DNA of 64,000 nucleotides from Candidatus Protochlamydia phocaeensis (GCF_001545115.1 NZ_FCNU01000021.1:100581-164580); one strand, 5' to 3'. Positions 53,918 through 63,337 are shown, counted from the stretch's first letter. The notes: generated from the sequence alone by a model not told the origin. Numbers and translations: made by a program.

Positions 53918-56638
53918 ATGCAAGCTTGGAAAGTCGCTCTTTATTTCTTTCTCGGAACGGTATTTTTAAACGCAACCGAGGAAGAAAATGTATTCCAATG
54001 GGGCGAAAGCCTAGCCAGCGAAGGGTTATATTTAGATGCTTTGGCTTGCTATCAGCAAGCCAGTTCTCAAACAGGCCAAGAAGACTCCCATTTGCACCTG
54101 CTTCTCTTACGCCAAGCCTTGTGCTATTTAGAGCTCAACCGTCCTCAAGAAGCTTTATCGACTCTCAAAGAAGCTGGCAATCCCCCCTCCTCTCCTGAGC
54201 AACTGTACTTAACCGCTGTGGCCTACCGGCAATTAGGCGATTATGCCCAAGCGTTAAAAGCTTTGGAGGCTTTGCCATCTTCTTTTGCGGCTCAAGCAAG
54301 CGAAGTGGAGTTGGAAAAAGGGGTCGCTTTATTTAATCTGCAAAGGCTAACTGAGGCCCAGTCTTATTTAGAATCTATCTCTTGGCAAGCAGAGAAACCC
54401 CACTTGTACGCCTTATCACGTCTATACCTTATCAGGATGTTTCTTCTTCAAGAAAACCACAAATCTGCGCAAACCCATCTTTCCTTGTTAGATGAAAAAT
54501 TGCCGGAATCCCATTCATTGCATTATGAAAAGCATGAATTGGCAGGAAGGCTTTTCTTTGCCAAGGGAGAATATGAACAAGCCGCCTCTTCCTTTGAAAA
54601 AGCTCTGCCCCCTTTTCCTTGTTCTCATTGCAAATGGAAAAAGCCAACCCTTGTTTACTTAATTACGAGTTATTTGAAATGGGCGGAACAAAATTTTATC
54701 TTGCGCAAACCTTTAGACGCTATTTTTTCAAAGGCTTACTTAGCTTTGGAAGAGCTTTTGGCTGATTCTAAAGAGGAAGCGTCGTATCTTTTGCTCACTG
54801 ATTTTTATTTAACACAAGCCCGCTTCCAGCAAGATAAAAATGCTTATCGGCACATTCAAGATTTAATAGCCCGCTCGCTTTTTCAGACACCGCATGGGCG
54901 CTGCCAAGCTCAGCTCAAATGTGCTGCTGCTGCTCCATCCTATCAAGAGCGAGTCCGCCTTTATGAGCAGCTGATAAACGCGATGCCGGCCGACTCTGTC
55001 CTTCAAGGCGAAATTTGGTATCATAAAGGATTAAATGACTTTGAAGAAGGCCTCGCTCTTCAGAAAGACCCCCTGCTTTTACAGTCATCCGAGCATTTAC
55101 TTGAACAAGCCAGCGAGGCCTTAGCCCATGCTCATCAACTTTTTCTTCTGCATACCCCCGCCCAAGCAGCCCTTGCTTTAAAATTGCAAAGCCTTGCTTA
55201 TTTTCACCAGCCTAGCGATCAGAAAAAAAAGCAATCTTTAGAACGCCTGCAAAAGCTTCTTCTTCCGCCTCTGCAGCAGACACTTAAAGAACCAGAAGAA
55301 GCCTATGCATTGATTGGACTGGTAGCCGCTGAAATTAATTCTCTAGACGAAGATGCCCTCCAGCAAACCGAAAATGTTTTAAAAGAAGGCCTAACGCTTG
55401 CTTCCGCGTCAGTTTGGAAAGAGCGTCTTTTGAAGATAATGGGAAAATTCTATTTGCAGCATCAACACTGGACGCAAGCTCGCGTCCTCTTCGATCAATT
55501 CCTACAAGATTATCCGCATTCTTTAGACAGCAGCGAGGTGCTCTACTGGCGAGCCGAATGCGCAGGGAAATTGGGCGATTTGGCGCAAAGAAAAAATGAT
55601 CTGCAACAAATCTACTTAAATGACCCGCAAAGTCCCTTTGCCCCTTCGGCTTACTTTCATTTTTATTCGTATCGAGACTATATGCGCGGACACCGCAGAG
55701 CCATTAAACATTTGCAGGCTATGCCCGCTTTATTCAAAAACCACCCTCTTTTAATCAGTGCATATTATTTGATCGGACTTGATTGCATGAAAGACCACTT
55801 GTCTGAAGAAGGCTCTCTCTTGCGCAGCAAAAATGAAATAGCCGCCATCGATGCCTTTCAACTGGCCGAATCCACTTTCGACGAGCTGGCAGAGAAAAAC
55901 GAGGTTCCCCCTGATTCGCTTGCTTATTTCATGCAGGTGCGCTACCTCTCCATGTTAGAGAGAGCGCAAGCAAATCTGGCGATCGCAGAGGCGTCCCAAG
56001 GAGGAAAAAAGCAAATTTATCTGGACTATGCAGAAGGCGTGTTCCAAGACCTGCAACGGGTCTTTCATTCCCCCTCTCCCTTGGTTGACGCTTGCCTTAT
56101 AAAACAAGAAGCTTATCCCAAAATTCTGGAAGAGAGCGAATTCTGGCTTGCCTGCTGCTATCTGAAACATCAAAAGCGCGAAGAAGCAAATGCCCTGTTC
56201 AACCACATGCTTGATCACTATCGCCAAGCACATATCCAACACGGCTATCTGCTCTCACGCGTTTGGTATGAAAAGGGAATGGTCGCCCAGCAGCAAAAAG
56301 ACTATGCTTTGGCTTTACAACATTTATTTGAAGCGGAGAAGGCTGCTGAGGCTAAGCCTTTTTTAAGTCCAGACCAAAAGCTAGATCTTTGGATCCAACA
56401 GGCATTATGCTATAAAGAGCTTAAACAATGGGACGAAGCCATGCGCCTTTTATCAAAGGCTGTCAATGACGAAGCGCTTTCGAGCCAGCGCGTTAAAGCC
56501 ATGTATCTCCGCGCCGAAATCTATGCCCTTGAAGGACGCCCCGAGTTGGCCCTCAAGCAATTAGAAGCGACTTCTAAAAAGGGCGGTGAATGGGGTAAAA
56601 AAGCAAAAACGGAATTGGAACAAAATTATGGATTGTAA
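53918..56638 (+). CDS. Exported TPR-repeat protein, first gene of ExbBD-TonB-like operon
   Basis: 906 residues. N-terminal signal (MQAWKVALYFFLGTVFLNA), then tetratricopeptide-like helical repeats along almost the whole length. Examples are GLYLDALACYQQASSQTGQ, PQEALSTLKEAG, KGEYEQAASSFEKALPP and GRPELALKQLEATSKKGG. It probably acts as a periplasmic or outer-membrane scaffold. AGGA 5 nt before the ATG. exbB starts inside its last 11 bases, so TPR, exbB, exbD and the TonB-like gene form one transcription unit; a role in energy transduction to the outer membrane follows from context, not from the domain itself. Confidence 0.85.
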   Translation: MQAWKVALYFFLGTVFLNATEEENVFQWGESLASEGLYLDALACYQQASSQTGQEDSHLHLLLLRQALCYLELNRPQEALSTLKEAGNPPSSPEQLYLTAVAYRQLGDYAQALKALEALPSSFAAQASEVELEKGVALFNLQRLTEAQSYLESISWQAEKPHLYALSRLYLIRMFLLQENHKSAQTHLSLLDEKLPESHSLHYEKHELAGRLFFAKGEYEQAASSFEKALPPFPCSHCKWKKPTLVYLITSYLKWAEQNFILRKPLDAIFSKAYLALEELLADSKEEASYLLLTDFYLTQARFQQDKNAYRHIQDLIARSLFQTPHGRCQAQLKCAAAAPSYQERVRLYEQLINAMPADSVLQGEIWYHKGLNDFEEGLALQKDPLLLQSSEHLLEQASEALAHAHQLFLLHTPAQAALALKLQSLAYFHQPSDQKKKQSLERLQKLLLPPLQQTLKEPEEAYALIGLVAAEINSLDEDALQQTENVLKEGLTLASASVWKERLLKIMGKFYLQHQHWTQARVLFDQFLQDYPHSLDSSEVLYWRAECAGKLGDLAQRKNDLQQIYLNDPQSPFAPSAYFHFYSYRDYMRGHRRAIKHLQAMPALFKNHPLLISAYYLIGLDCMKDHLSEEGSLLRSKNEIAAIDAFQLAESTFDELAEKNEVPPDSLAYFMQVRYLSMLERAQANLAIAEASQGGKKQIYLDYAEGVFQDLQRVFHSPSPLVDACLIKQEAYPKILEESEFWLACCYLKHQKREEANALFNHMLDHYRQAHIQHGYLLSRVWYEKGMVAQQQKDYALALQHLFEAEKAAEAKPFLSPDQKLDLWIQQALCYKELKQWDEAMRLLSKAVNDEALSSQRVKAMYLRAEIYALEGRPELALKQLEATSKKGGEWGKKAKTELEQNYGL

Positions 56639-57290
56639 TTATCTTTTAGATATCTCTTTCTTAGCTGACCTCTTTCATTATGGGACCAACTGGAACATTA
56701 TCTTATTTATTATCATTGTATGCTCGATCATCAGTTTTACCATTTTTATTGAACGCCTGATGCAATTGCATAAATCGGAAATTGATACCAATCAATTCAT
56801 TATTGCTATACGCAAGACCATTAAGGACGGCAATATTATTGAAGCGGTTCATTTTTGTGAAAAAACAGGCGGAACAATTGCCAATATTATCAAAGCAGGC
56901 TTGATCAAGCATAACCGCGGAAAAGAACAAATTGAGTCGGCGATGGAAGTAGCAGGCTTGGTAGAAATTGCCCGTTTAGAGAAAAATGCCAAAATCCTCT
57001 CTATCATTGCCCATATTGCGCCCTTAATCGGACTGCTGGGAACAGTCCTGGGATTTATCCAAGCCTTTGCCGAAATGCGGCTCAGCGGCCTGGTCGATAT
57101 TTCAGCTACACGCATCGGAGAGGCTATGGAATATGCCCTTGTCACAACTGCTGCCGGACTAGTCGTTGCCATTCCTTCTGTCATTGCTTATAATTATATT
57201 GTAAGCCGGGTTGAAGGGTTTATTTTAGAAATTCAAACGACATCGGCCGAAATTGTCGATCTATTGCTTGATCGCGCAGAGGAGTTTTAA
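56628..57290 (+). CDS. exbB: ExbB/TolQ family proton channel protein
   Basis: Inner-membrane motor subunit that, with ExbD, uses the proton motive force to drive TonB or TolA. 220 residues from ATG 56628 (MDCNYLLDISFLADLF); a GTG at 56586 lies inside the TPR gene and lacks support. Three membrane helices: about 22-45 (IILFIIIVCSIISFTIF), about 125-145 with the signature IAPLIGLLGTVLGFIQAF, and about 165-190 (ALVTTAAGLVVAIPSV). It overlaps the upstream gene by 11 bp and exbD by one. Whether the system is Exb or Tol type cannot be decided by sequence alone. Confidence 0.93.
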   Translation: MDCNYLLDISFLADLFHYGTNWNIILFIIIVCSIISFTIFIERLMQLHKSEIDTNQFIIAIRKTIKDGNIIEAVHFCEKTGGTIANIIKAGLIKHNRGKEQIESAMEVAGLVEIARLEKNAKILSIIAHIAPLIGLLGTVLGFIQAFAEMRLSGLVDISATRIGEAMEYALVTTAAGLVVAIPSVIAYNYIVSRVEGFILEIQTTSAEIVDLLLDRAEEF

Positions 57291-57745
57291 TGAAGTTTCA
57301 AATGCGCTTGAAACCCTCTACGTCTCTAATTGACCTGACTCCTCTGGTCGATGTTATTTTTTTAATGCTGATCTTTTTTATCGTGACGTCTGATATTCTT
57401 CCCCTTAAATCCCTTCATATTGAAAGTCCCAAACTGACGAAAGATTCGGCCCCCCTAACAACCCAGCTCCTGCTCGTCATGGACGCCCAGCATGTCATGT
57501 ATTTGGGATCGAAGAAAGCCATTGTCGATTTTAGTTCTTTAAAAGACCATTTAGAAAAGGAGATTAAATCCTTGACCCAACAAAATGGTGGCCATAGCCC
57601 GACTGTCGTTCTCAGCGTCGACCGTCGTGTCGAATATGGCTTGTTTCTCAAGCTGTTTGCCATTGCGCAGGAATGCTGCCCCCATCTGAGGCTAGTCTAT
57701 CAACCGCTAGAGAGCGGCCAAGAGCCTTTGGAAGAATCTTTCTAG
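57290..57745 (+). CDS. exbD: ExbD/TolR family protein
   Basis: 151 residues with one N-terminal membrane helix that carries the proton-relay Asp (DLTPLVDVIFLMLIFFIVTSD, Asp21) and a periplasmic domain ending LKLFAIAQECCPHLRLVYQP. The start codon shares a base with the exbB stop (TAATG), a sign of coupled translation. Expected stoichiometric partner of ExbB. A Cys pair near the C-terminus is unusual. Confidence 0.93.
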   Translation: MKFQMRLKPSTSLIDLTPLVDVIFLMLIFFIVTSDILPLKSLHIESPKLTKDSAPLTTQLLLVMDAQHVMYLGSKKAIVDFSSLKDHLEKEIKSLTQQNGGHSPTVVLSVDRRVEYGLFLKLFAIAQECCPHLRLVYQPLESGQEPLEESF

Positions 57746-57756
57746 AGGACATTCAT

Positions 57757-58461
57757 ATGCTGAAATTAGAAAAAAGTTCTCCACACGATTCTATCGATGT
57801 TTGCTTAAGAGAGCGCGAAGGATTATTTAATTTATTGTTTGTAAAAGCTTTGGCCTTAGCCCTGCTTGTCCATGTGGGAGCTTTTCTGCTTTTTCACATT
57901 CAACCTTTTAAACTCATCTCTACCTTTGTTTTTCCTCCTGTGCATGTTCAAATGGAGCCATCTCCTCTTTTATCCGCCCCCCTTCTACTTCAACAAACAA
58001 ACGAAGAAGCCTTCGATTTCTCGCCCCCACCTCTTTTGCTGCCCCGCGATCCGCTCCTATCCTCCTTTCCCTCTCAACAAGCCCTTGATTTGCCAAACGC
58101 GCCCCCCTCTTCCTTTGCTGCCTTAGAGCAGCATTATTGGCCCTCTTTAATGAGTCCCCCCCCCGTTGTAAAAAAACCGGTGATGCGACTTTTTGTATCC
58201 GGCGACTTAGCTGCCCATTCTCTTCTCTACCAGAGCCCCCTTTTGAAAAAAGAAATAGAAACACCCCCTCTACTCCCCCTTTATGCCACTTACCAAGTCC
58301 GCGTAGAAAAAGAACAAGGTACCATTTTTTGGTATGATCGCCTTCAAAGCAGCGGTGATCCAGCGTTCGATCGCTTAGCCGAACACGTTCTCCTCGATTT
58401 GCAATTTGAAACAGACTTTACAGCCCCTATCTTAACGGGCATGCTTCATTTTATCTTTTAG
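57757..58461 (+). CDS. TonB-like energy-transducing protein
   Basis: 234 residues from ATG 57757, chosen for GAGGA 7 nt upstream; the frame reaches back into exbD but without an SD. A cytosolic stub is followed by a membrane helix with the TonB-type His (ALALALLVHVGAFLLFHI, about 31-48), a Pro-rich periplasmic linker, and a small C-terminal domain (YATYQVRVEKEQGTIFWYDR...FDRLAEHVLLDLQF) like the TonB C-domain. Similarity is structural rather than strong in sequence. It completes the TPR-ExbB-ExbD operon. No TonB-dependent receptor is in the window. Confidence 0.75.
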   Translation: MLKLEKSSPHDSIDVCLREREGLFNLLFVKALALALLVHVGAFLLFHIQPFKLISTFVFPPVHVQMEPSPLLSAPLLLQQTNEEAFDFSPPPLLLPRDPLLSSFPSQQALDLPNAPPSSFAALEQHYWPSLMSPPPVVKKPVMRLFVSGDLAAHSLLYQSPLLKKEIETPPLLPLYATYQVRVEKEQGTIFWYDRLQSSGDPAFDRLAEHVLLDLQFETDFTAPILTGMLHFIF

Positions 58462-58470
58462 AGGATTTCT

Positions 58471-58513
58471 CAAACTCAGGTTATCCAGATTATGATGGGT
58501 TTTAATATGCCCT
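58471..58513. repeat. Family A end plus family B fragment (copy 9)
   Basis: A family A right end (CTCAAACTCAGGTT) runs into a family B right arm (GATTATGATGGGTTTTAATA). Confidence 0.5.
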
Positions 58514-58707
58514 TTCAAAGACTGATATCGCATTCATTTAAAATTTATTTAAACCCGAAATCAAACAATTAATAATTAATTTTAATTAATACACAAACTC
58601 CATTTTCCAATAAAACCAATTCAAATTATTAAAAATTGATGAAAATCAGCTAATAAATTACAATAAACTATTTACTTTTTAAATTTATTCTAATTAATAG
58701 GCCAAGC

Positions 58708-60909
58708 ATGTCATTTGTTCCCAGAAATGAATCGATTCTCTCGACTTCAAGCTTTAATAGCGATTTCCTTTCCCCTTCTCCTCAAACAACGAATAACGAA
58801 GGGCGAAATTGGTATTACCAACATGTCGTTCATACTGATCGTTGGTGGCGCGTTAGCCGAGCTGTTCAGGCTATAGCTTGGACTGTTTTTACTTTTGGCA
58901 TCGCTTTGTTTTTTGAATCTGTGCGTACCTTATGGTTCCAGGCATGGACAGGGAAAGAGCGTATTAAAGTTTACGAGGATGACTCCGAGATAGATCTGGC
59001 TAGTTATCTGTCATACCCAATGCTGCCGCCTACTCTTCCCTTAGATCTCTCAGATGCGTTTAATCCAACGCCTCCTCCGTCCCAGTCCACAGGTATTGTT
59101 CCGTTGCCAATTCTTCCCACTTCTCCTTCCCTTCCGCCTTCGGATGAACCTCCCTCCTCTTCGGATACCTCTCCCCCTGTTCCTATGCGCCCACCTTATC
59201 CTGCCGGCACATTTCCCGACTTATCCGCTCTTGCTTTGAAAACGCTCTTGCAAAATCCACCATCCTCTCAAGCCTGTTCAATCCCCGCGCTTGAAAGCCA
59301 TAAGTTCCTGGAGATTGCATTGAAAGAAAAGCTGATTGCAGAAGATACGCCGTTAGCCCTATTCCAGCAGGCGGAAGAACTGGATCTTGGCCTTTTCCAG
59401 TTTCCTATCCCTAAGGCTTTTTTGGATAAAATTTTAGCCCATCTGCCGAATTTGAAATCTATTACTCTGCCTTGCCCGCCCATGCTCAGCAGATTTTCGA
59501 CAACAAGCGAGTTGCCAGTAGAGCAATTGGGATCGCCGCTCAATCTATTTGATGCCTTCCGCTATCTGTTAGCCTATCATCCTGATCGGCTTAACCTCAA
59601 GACAGACAAGATTGAAGATAGCATTCAACTATTGGGCCGCTTAAATAAAGAGGAAAGCTTTAACTTCTTTCACGTGCTTCTTAGGCAATTCGACAAAGAA
59701 ACAATAAAGAATTGGCTTAATGAAGGCATAAGCTATGCGCATAAGTTTGAAACAGGATCTAGGCAAGCCTTTGATAATCTTCTTTCTATTTTCAATAACA
59801 TGGATCAAGCGCAATTGCTGGCCTATTCGTCCGTCTTAGTCGACTATCCGGAAGATTACCTTCGCATGCGCAATGATTTCTTTTCCTCTTTATCTCTTGA
59901 GCGCTTTGAAAAACTAGTGGACGATTCAAATACCAGTGATTTGCTTAGCTTGCTAATAAAGGGATTGCGGTATAGCGAGGAAAAAGCGAGACAAGCACGA
60001 ACGCTTTTAATCGTATCGAAATTATTAGCGCTCAATCCCACTGATGGAATGCTCTTCTTCCAATTATTCGAATCGTACAATTCACGCAGCATTTTGCTCA
60101 ATAGTCTTAAAGATAGACCGGATCAATGGAAGTTATTGAGTGAACAAATCCGCTCTATAGCTGATGAAGACAAGCGTTTCTCATGCCTTCTGTCTCTTTT
60201 GAGAAGCGTAAGCAATCTGCCAGCCGAAGACCGTTTGCCTTATATTTCTTTGACATGTGGATCCTCGCATGACCTAGATCTGGTTACCGCCAAATTATCT
60301 AAAGAAAGGGGAAAATTTGAACAAGTATTAGTCGATTTGACCGTCTATCAAACTTTACAGGTCTTAAATCATTCAAATTTAAATGAAAAAAAATCTAATC
60401 TTTTACGTGTCTTAGGTAATTTTTATATTCATGATGCCGGGGAACAGGAAGCCTATGCTTCGCATCCTGCCCTTGTTTGCGACAAAGAACATATTCCCCT
60501 CTTGCTGAGCTGTTTTGCCCTAAATGGCCGCTCCCAAGTATTAGGGGAAGGGTGGATGAGAAAGATTCTGGCAAGCGATGATATAGACTATATACGGGCG
60601 AATTTTGCTTCTTTTTGGCCTTTAGAGAGAAGCTTTCACACTTATCTGCCTGGATGCTTAGCCGCTATCCTTTCCGCTATTGACTCAAAAGAAAAATTAC
60701 AAGCCGCTTTGGAGACTCTTCCCGAGTCTTTAGATATGAATTTGCGAAAAGAATACCTGCAAGCTTTACTAAAAGAAGTCTATTATTTCGATTTTGGCAT
60801 TCCTCGCACTTATAAGGTCACTGTTTCTGCTAGGGAAATCTCCGAAGTCCTGCTCAATCAAACGGGAGCCAATAAAGACGCGCTTCATCAATTGGGCTTG
60901 CTCTTTTAA
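58708..60909 (+). CDS. Hypothetical proline-rich membrane-associated protein, 733 aa
   Basis: No family recognised. A Ser-rich N-terminus is followed by one hydrophobic hairpin-like region (about 52-75, VQAIAWTVFTFGIALFFESV), a strongly Pro/Ser-rich linker (about 100-175) and a long all-helical C-terminal part. The latter has Leu-rich segments about 40 residues apart (LLSLLIKGLRYSEEKAR, FFQLFESYNSRSILLNSL), suggesting an alpha-solenoid. TAGG 8 nt before the ATG and a 130-bp leader almost free of G/C. The membrane anchor, Pro-rich spacer and solenoid would suit an inclusion-membrane or secreted host-interaction protein (inference). Confidence 0.75.
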   Translation: MSFVPRNESILSTSSFNSDFLSPSPQTTNNEGRNWYYQHVVHTDRWWRVSRAVQAIAWTVFTFGIALFFESVRTLWFQAWTGKERIKVYEDDSEIDLASYLSYPMLPPTLPLDLSDAFNPTPPPSQSTGIVPLPILPTSPSLPPSDEPPSSSDTSPPVPMRPPYPAGTFPDLSALALKTLLQNPPSSQACSIPALESHKFLEIALKEKLIAEDTPLALFQQAEELDLGLFQFPIPKAFLDKILAHLPNLKSITLPCPPMLSRFSTTSELPVEQLGSPLNLFDAFRYLLAYHPDRLNLKTDKIEDSIQLLGRLNKEESFNFFHVLLRQFDKETIKNWLNEGISYAHKFETGSRQAFDNLLSIFNNMDQAQLLAYSSVLVDYPEDYLRMRNDFFSSLSLERFEKLVDDSNTSDLLSLLIKGLRYSEEKARQARTLLIVSKLLALNPTDGMLFFQLFESYNSRSILLNSLKDRPDQWKLLSEQIRSIADEDKRFSCLLSLLRSVSNLPAEDRLPYISLTCGSSHDLDLVTAKLSKERGKFEQVLVDLTVYQTLQVLNHSNLNEKKSNLLRVLGNFYIHDAGEQEAYASHPALVCDKEHIPLLLSCFALNGRSQVLGEGWMRKILASDDIDYIRANFASFWPLERSFHTYLPGCLAAILSAIDSKEKLQAALETLPESLDMNLRKEYLQALLKEVYYFDFGIPRTYKVTVSAREISEVLLNQTGANKDALHQLGLLF

Positions 60910-61217
60910 AGCCCAGGCTCTCTAGAAGAGTTTAGCGTTTATATGCCTAGGCGTATTGCCGATTAGCCAATGGCCCGGATTCGAAATGATTTTCTCGAAA
61001 AGAAAGACAATCATTCGAAGACGGATTCATGGCTAAATCGCGCACGCCTAAGAGGCATCTCCGCTTTAGGCAGATAAACTCTATTGGCCATTTTCCATTT
61101 GCGAGAGCTTTTAGGTGAAAGCGATAAGAAATAGCGTTTATTCGACTTAAAATCCTTTTCAGTCAAATAAAATTCTAACTTGCGATAAACTGGCTTTTTT
61201 CCACAAATTGATGTGCC
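60910..61217. other. Intergenic region with family B repeat
   Basis: 308 bp. Family B copy 10 occupies 60945-61054; the remainder is AT-rich and must hold the promoter of the next gene. Confidence 0.45.
60945..61054. repeat. Family B palindromic repeat, copy 10
   Basis: Long arms: GCCTAGGCGTATTGCCGATT and AATCGCGCACGCCTAAGAGG, inner GCCAATGGCCCGGATTCGAA and CGAAGACGGATTCATGGC. It could form a stem of about 45 bp with mismatches. Confidence 0.7.
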
Positions 61218-61475
61218 ATGATTGAATTGACCTTTAACACAGCCCTTATGCTTTATTTAAGCTTAGCCCTGCTCATTGTTCTTGGAGTCTGGGTCTATTC
61301 TCATTATCGCACGCGAAGGCGCACCATTCTTTCTTGCGAACAAGATTTATTTGTGTGCGAATATTGCCATTACGCCTACTTAGAAGAAAGCATAAAGCAG
61401 CTGAATCGTTGCCCGCAATGCGGCTTATACAATAAGCATAATCAATATCAAACTCTTCGCAAGAAATCCCTTTAA
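61218..61475 (+). CDS. Small membrane protein with C-terminal zinc ribbon, 85 aa
   Basis: One N-terminal membrane helix (about 8-28, ALMLYLSLALLIVLGVWVY), a basic stretch (RTRRR), then a zinc ribbon CEYCHY...LNRCPQCGLY with two CxxC pairs 19 residues apart. The basic residues next to the helix place the ribbon in the cytoplasm. Function unknown; such membrane-tethered ribbons may recruit proteins or nucleic acid. No clear SD, and it is monocistronic. Confidence 0.7.
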   Translation: MIELTFNTALMLYLSLALLIVLGVWVYSHYRTRRRTILSCEQDLFVCEYCHYAYLEESIKQLNRCPQCGLYNKHNQYQTLRKKSL

Positions 61476-61737
61476 CTACTCTTTTATGAGACTATTCCCA
61501 AATAAAATTTGTTTATTTTTAATTTAAATTTTAAATCAAACAACTATTTAAAAACTAAAAAAAACAAAATTAAATCCGGTTTGTTTATAATTAATATTAT
61601 ACAAAACAAACTATATTTATCATCAACATTAGAAGATCTAACCTAAATTTTGTTTTTATTCTTGACTGGATCTCCAACAGAGCTTTGCTCAAGCAAAAAC
61701 AAAACTCCCGGTTAAGATGATCTCTAAAGGAGGGAAT

Positions 61738-63336
61738 ATGGTCGATCGACTTTCCGATCAAGGTCCTATTGAAAATTATTCATTTTCACCCGGACAATCT
61801 TCCCTTCCGGCTCAAGCAAAGAAGGCAGGAGATGGCAGGAAATACTTAGTTGTCAATTCAGAATCAAAGCAAATTGGATGGACGCGCAAATCAAAAATGG
61901 CTTCTTCGGCTAAGGACGTTCGTCAATTTGTTTTGGATCATCAGGAGTCTCTCTCTTCTGAGGAATTAAGAATAATTGCAGAGCATTCTAAATCTAAAGT
62001 TCATCAAATGAAAAATGCTAATATCTTATCTCGTCTATTTCAAAAAATTTCCAACTCAATAGAGCGTTTTACCAAGCATTTTTTCATTCCTCAAGAAAAA
62101 GAAGAGGCTATTCACAATCAAATTATTGAAAAAGCCTCAACCGGAGCTTTACAAAAGGATGTGCGCGCCCAATTTGAACAAACATTTTTAAAAGCGCTTA
62201 ATACAGCGTCCGTTCAAACTAAATTTGCCTCTATAAAGTATTTAAAATCCGCCCTTTTAGAACTCCAACATTCCTCGCAAAATTTGGATCAGGCAATCAC
62301 AGAGACAGAACAACATATAGCAAAGCGGGAAGAAGAATTAAAGGCAACCCCTGATGCTAGTAAGCAAAATGCCCTTAATTATCTAAAATCGGAATTGGAA
62401 ACGCTTAAATTAAGACAAGAAGAATTAAATCAAGCGACAAAAGAAACAGCAAAAGACATTGGACAGCGCCAAAAGGACTTACAGAAGACGCTAAATCCCA
62501 TCCGAGAGCAGTTTATGGAAGAAAGGGAAACGGATGGAGAATTTACCAAGAAAAATAAAGCTTATATAAGAGAAAAATATAGTGAGATCGCTAATTTTAA
62601 AAGCCTAGTTTTTAATGAAGAAATGGATATTCATGTGGTCAAAGCAGAAGAATTAAAGGGAGAATCCCTTAAAGGCAAAACCATCCTGACAGATCGCGTA
62701 ATGGATAATAAGAGAAGCTTATTTAGACGCGATCCAAGTGAATCTTCGGTCCGCAAAGAAGTGGCAGCTCAACTCGGAGAAGACATCCTGCCTGAAATAA
62801 TAGAAGAAGGGCCTGAAGCTGGGCAGATTAAACATACATATAATAAATATACAGCTACTTTAGAAGATTTAAATAAATTAGACCGCCCTAAAATAAGGGA
62901 TTTAGAGTATGCAGGGTTTAATGAGCTCGAGCAACTATTTAGGGATAACAAGGTGTCGATAGGGTTTAAAGGAAAGCATATTCAATTTATTACAGCTGAA
63001 CTGACTCACTTTTTATCTAATGCCAACATTGATCCCGATGGTTCTAATATTCCCCAGCTTAAAGAAGAGTTTATCCAAATTATAAGAGACAAGGCCATTT
63101 ATCGTGAATCTTTTACTAAAGAGGAATTTGCTGATATAAGCAAAGATCTAAATGAAAGCGGAAGCAATTTGAGCAAACTCAAAGCGGCTATTACAGATGG
63201 AACATGGAAGGAGGGGGAAGAACGCGAGTTTATTGAAGACAATATTCCGCTATCCTCTCTTGATGGGGCGCTTGCCTGTATCGGTCAATTATTTGATAAG
63301 CCGCAATTTTCCGAATTTTTGCAAAAAATTGCTTAA
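61738..63336 (+). CDS. Hypothetical coiled-coil protein, 532 aa
   Basis: No family recognised. A perfect SD (AAAGGAGG) fixes ATG 61738 (MVDRLSDQGPIENYSF). A polar N-terminus with KYLVVNSESKQIGWTRKS precedes a Lys-rich region and a strong coiled coil (about 165-265, heptad-like LKSELETLKLRQEELNQATK). A mixed alpha/beta C-terminal domain follows (DRVMDNKRSLFRRDPSESSV, IKHTYNKYTATLEDLNKL) and the protein ends LFDKPQFSEFLQKIA. It has no membrane helix or signal peptide. The leader of over 200 bp is extremely AT-rich, as for the other candidate effectors. A secreted or cytosolic coiled-coil effector is possible but unproven. Confidence 0.75.
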   Translation: MVDRLSDQGPIENYSFSPGQSSLPAQAKKAGDGRKYLVVNSESKQIGWTRKSKMASSAKDVRQFVLDHQESLSSEELRIIAEHSKSKVHQMKNANILSRLFQKISNSIERFTKHFFIPQEKEEAIHNQIIEKASTGALQKDVRAQFEQTFLKALNTASVQTKFASIKYLKSALLELQHSSQNLDQAITETEQHIAKREEELKATPDASKQNALNYLKSELETLKLRQEELNQATKETAKDIGQRQKDLQKTLNPIREQFMEERETDGEFTKKNKAYIREKYSEIANFKSLVFNEEMDIHVVKAEELKGESLKGKTILTDRVMDNKRSLFRRDPSESSVRKEVAAQLGEDILPEIIEEGPEAGQIKHTYNKYTATLEDLNKLDRPKIRDLEYAGFNELEQLFRDNKVSIGFKGKHIQFITAELTHFLSNANIDPDGSNIPQLKEEFIQIIRDKAIYRESFTKEEFADISKDLNESGSNLSKLKAAITDGTWKEGEEREFIEDNIPLSSLDGALACIGQLFDKPQFSEFLQKIA

Positions 63337-63337
63337 A

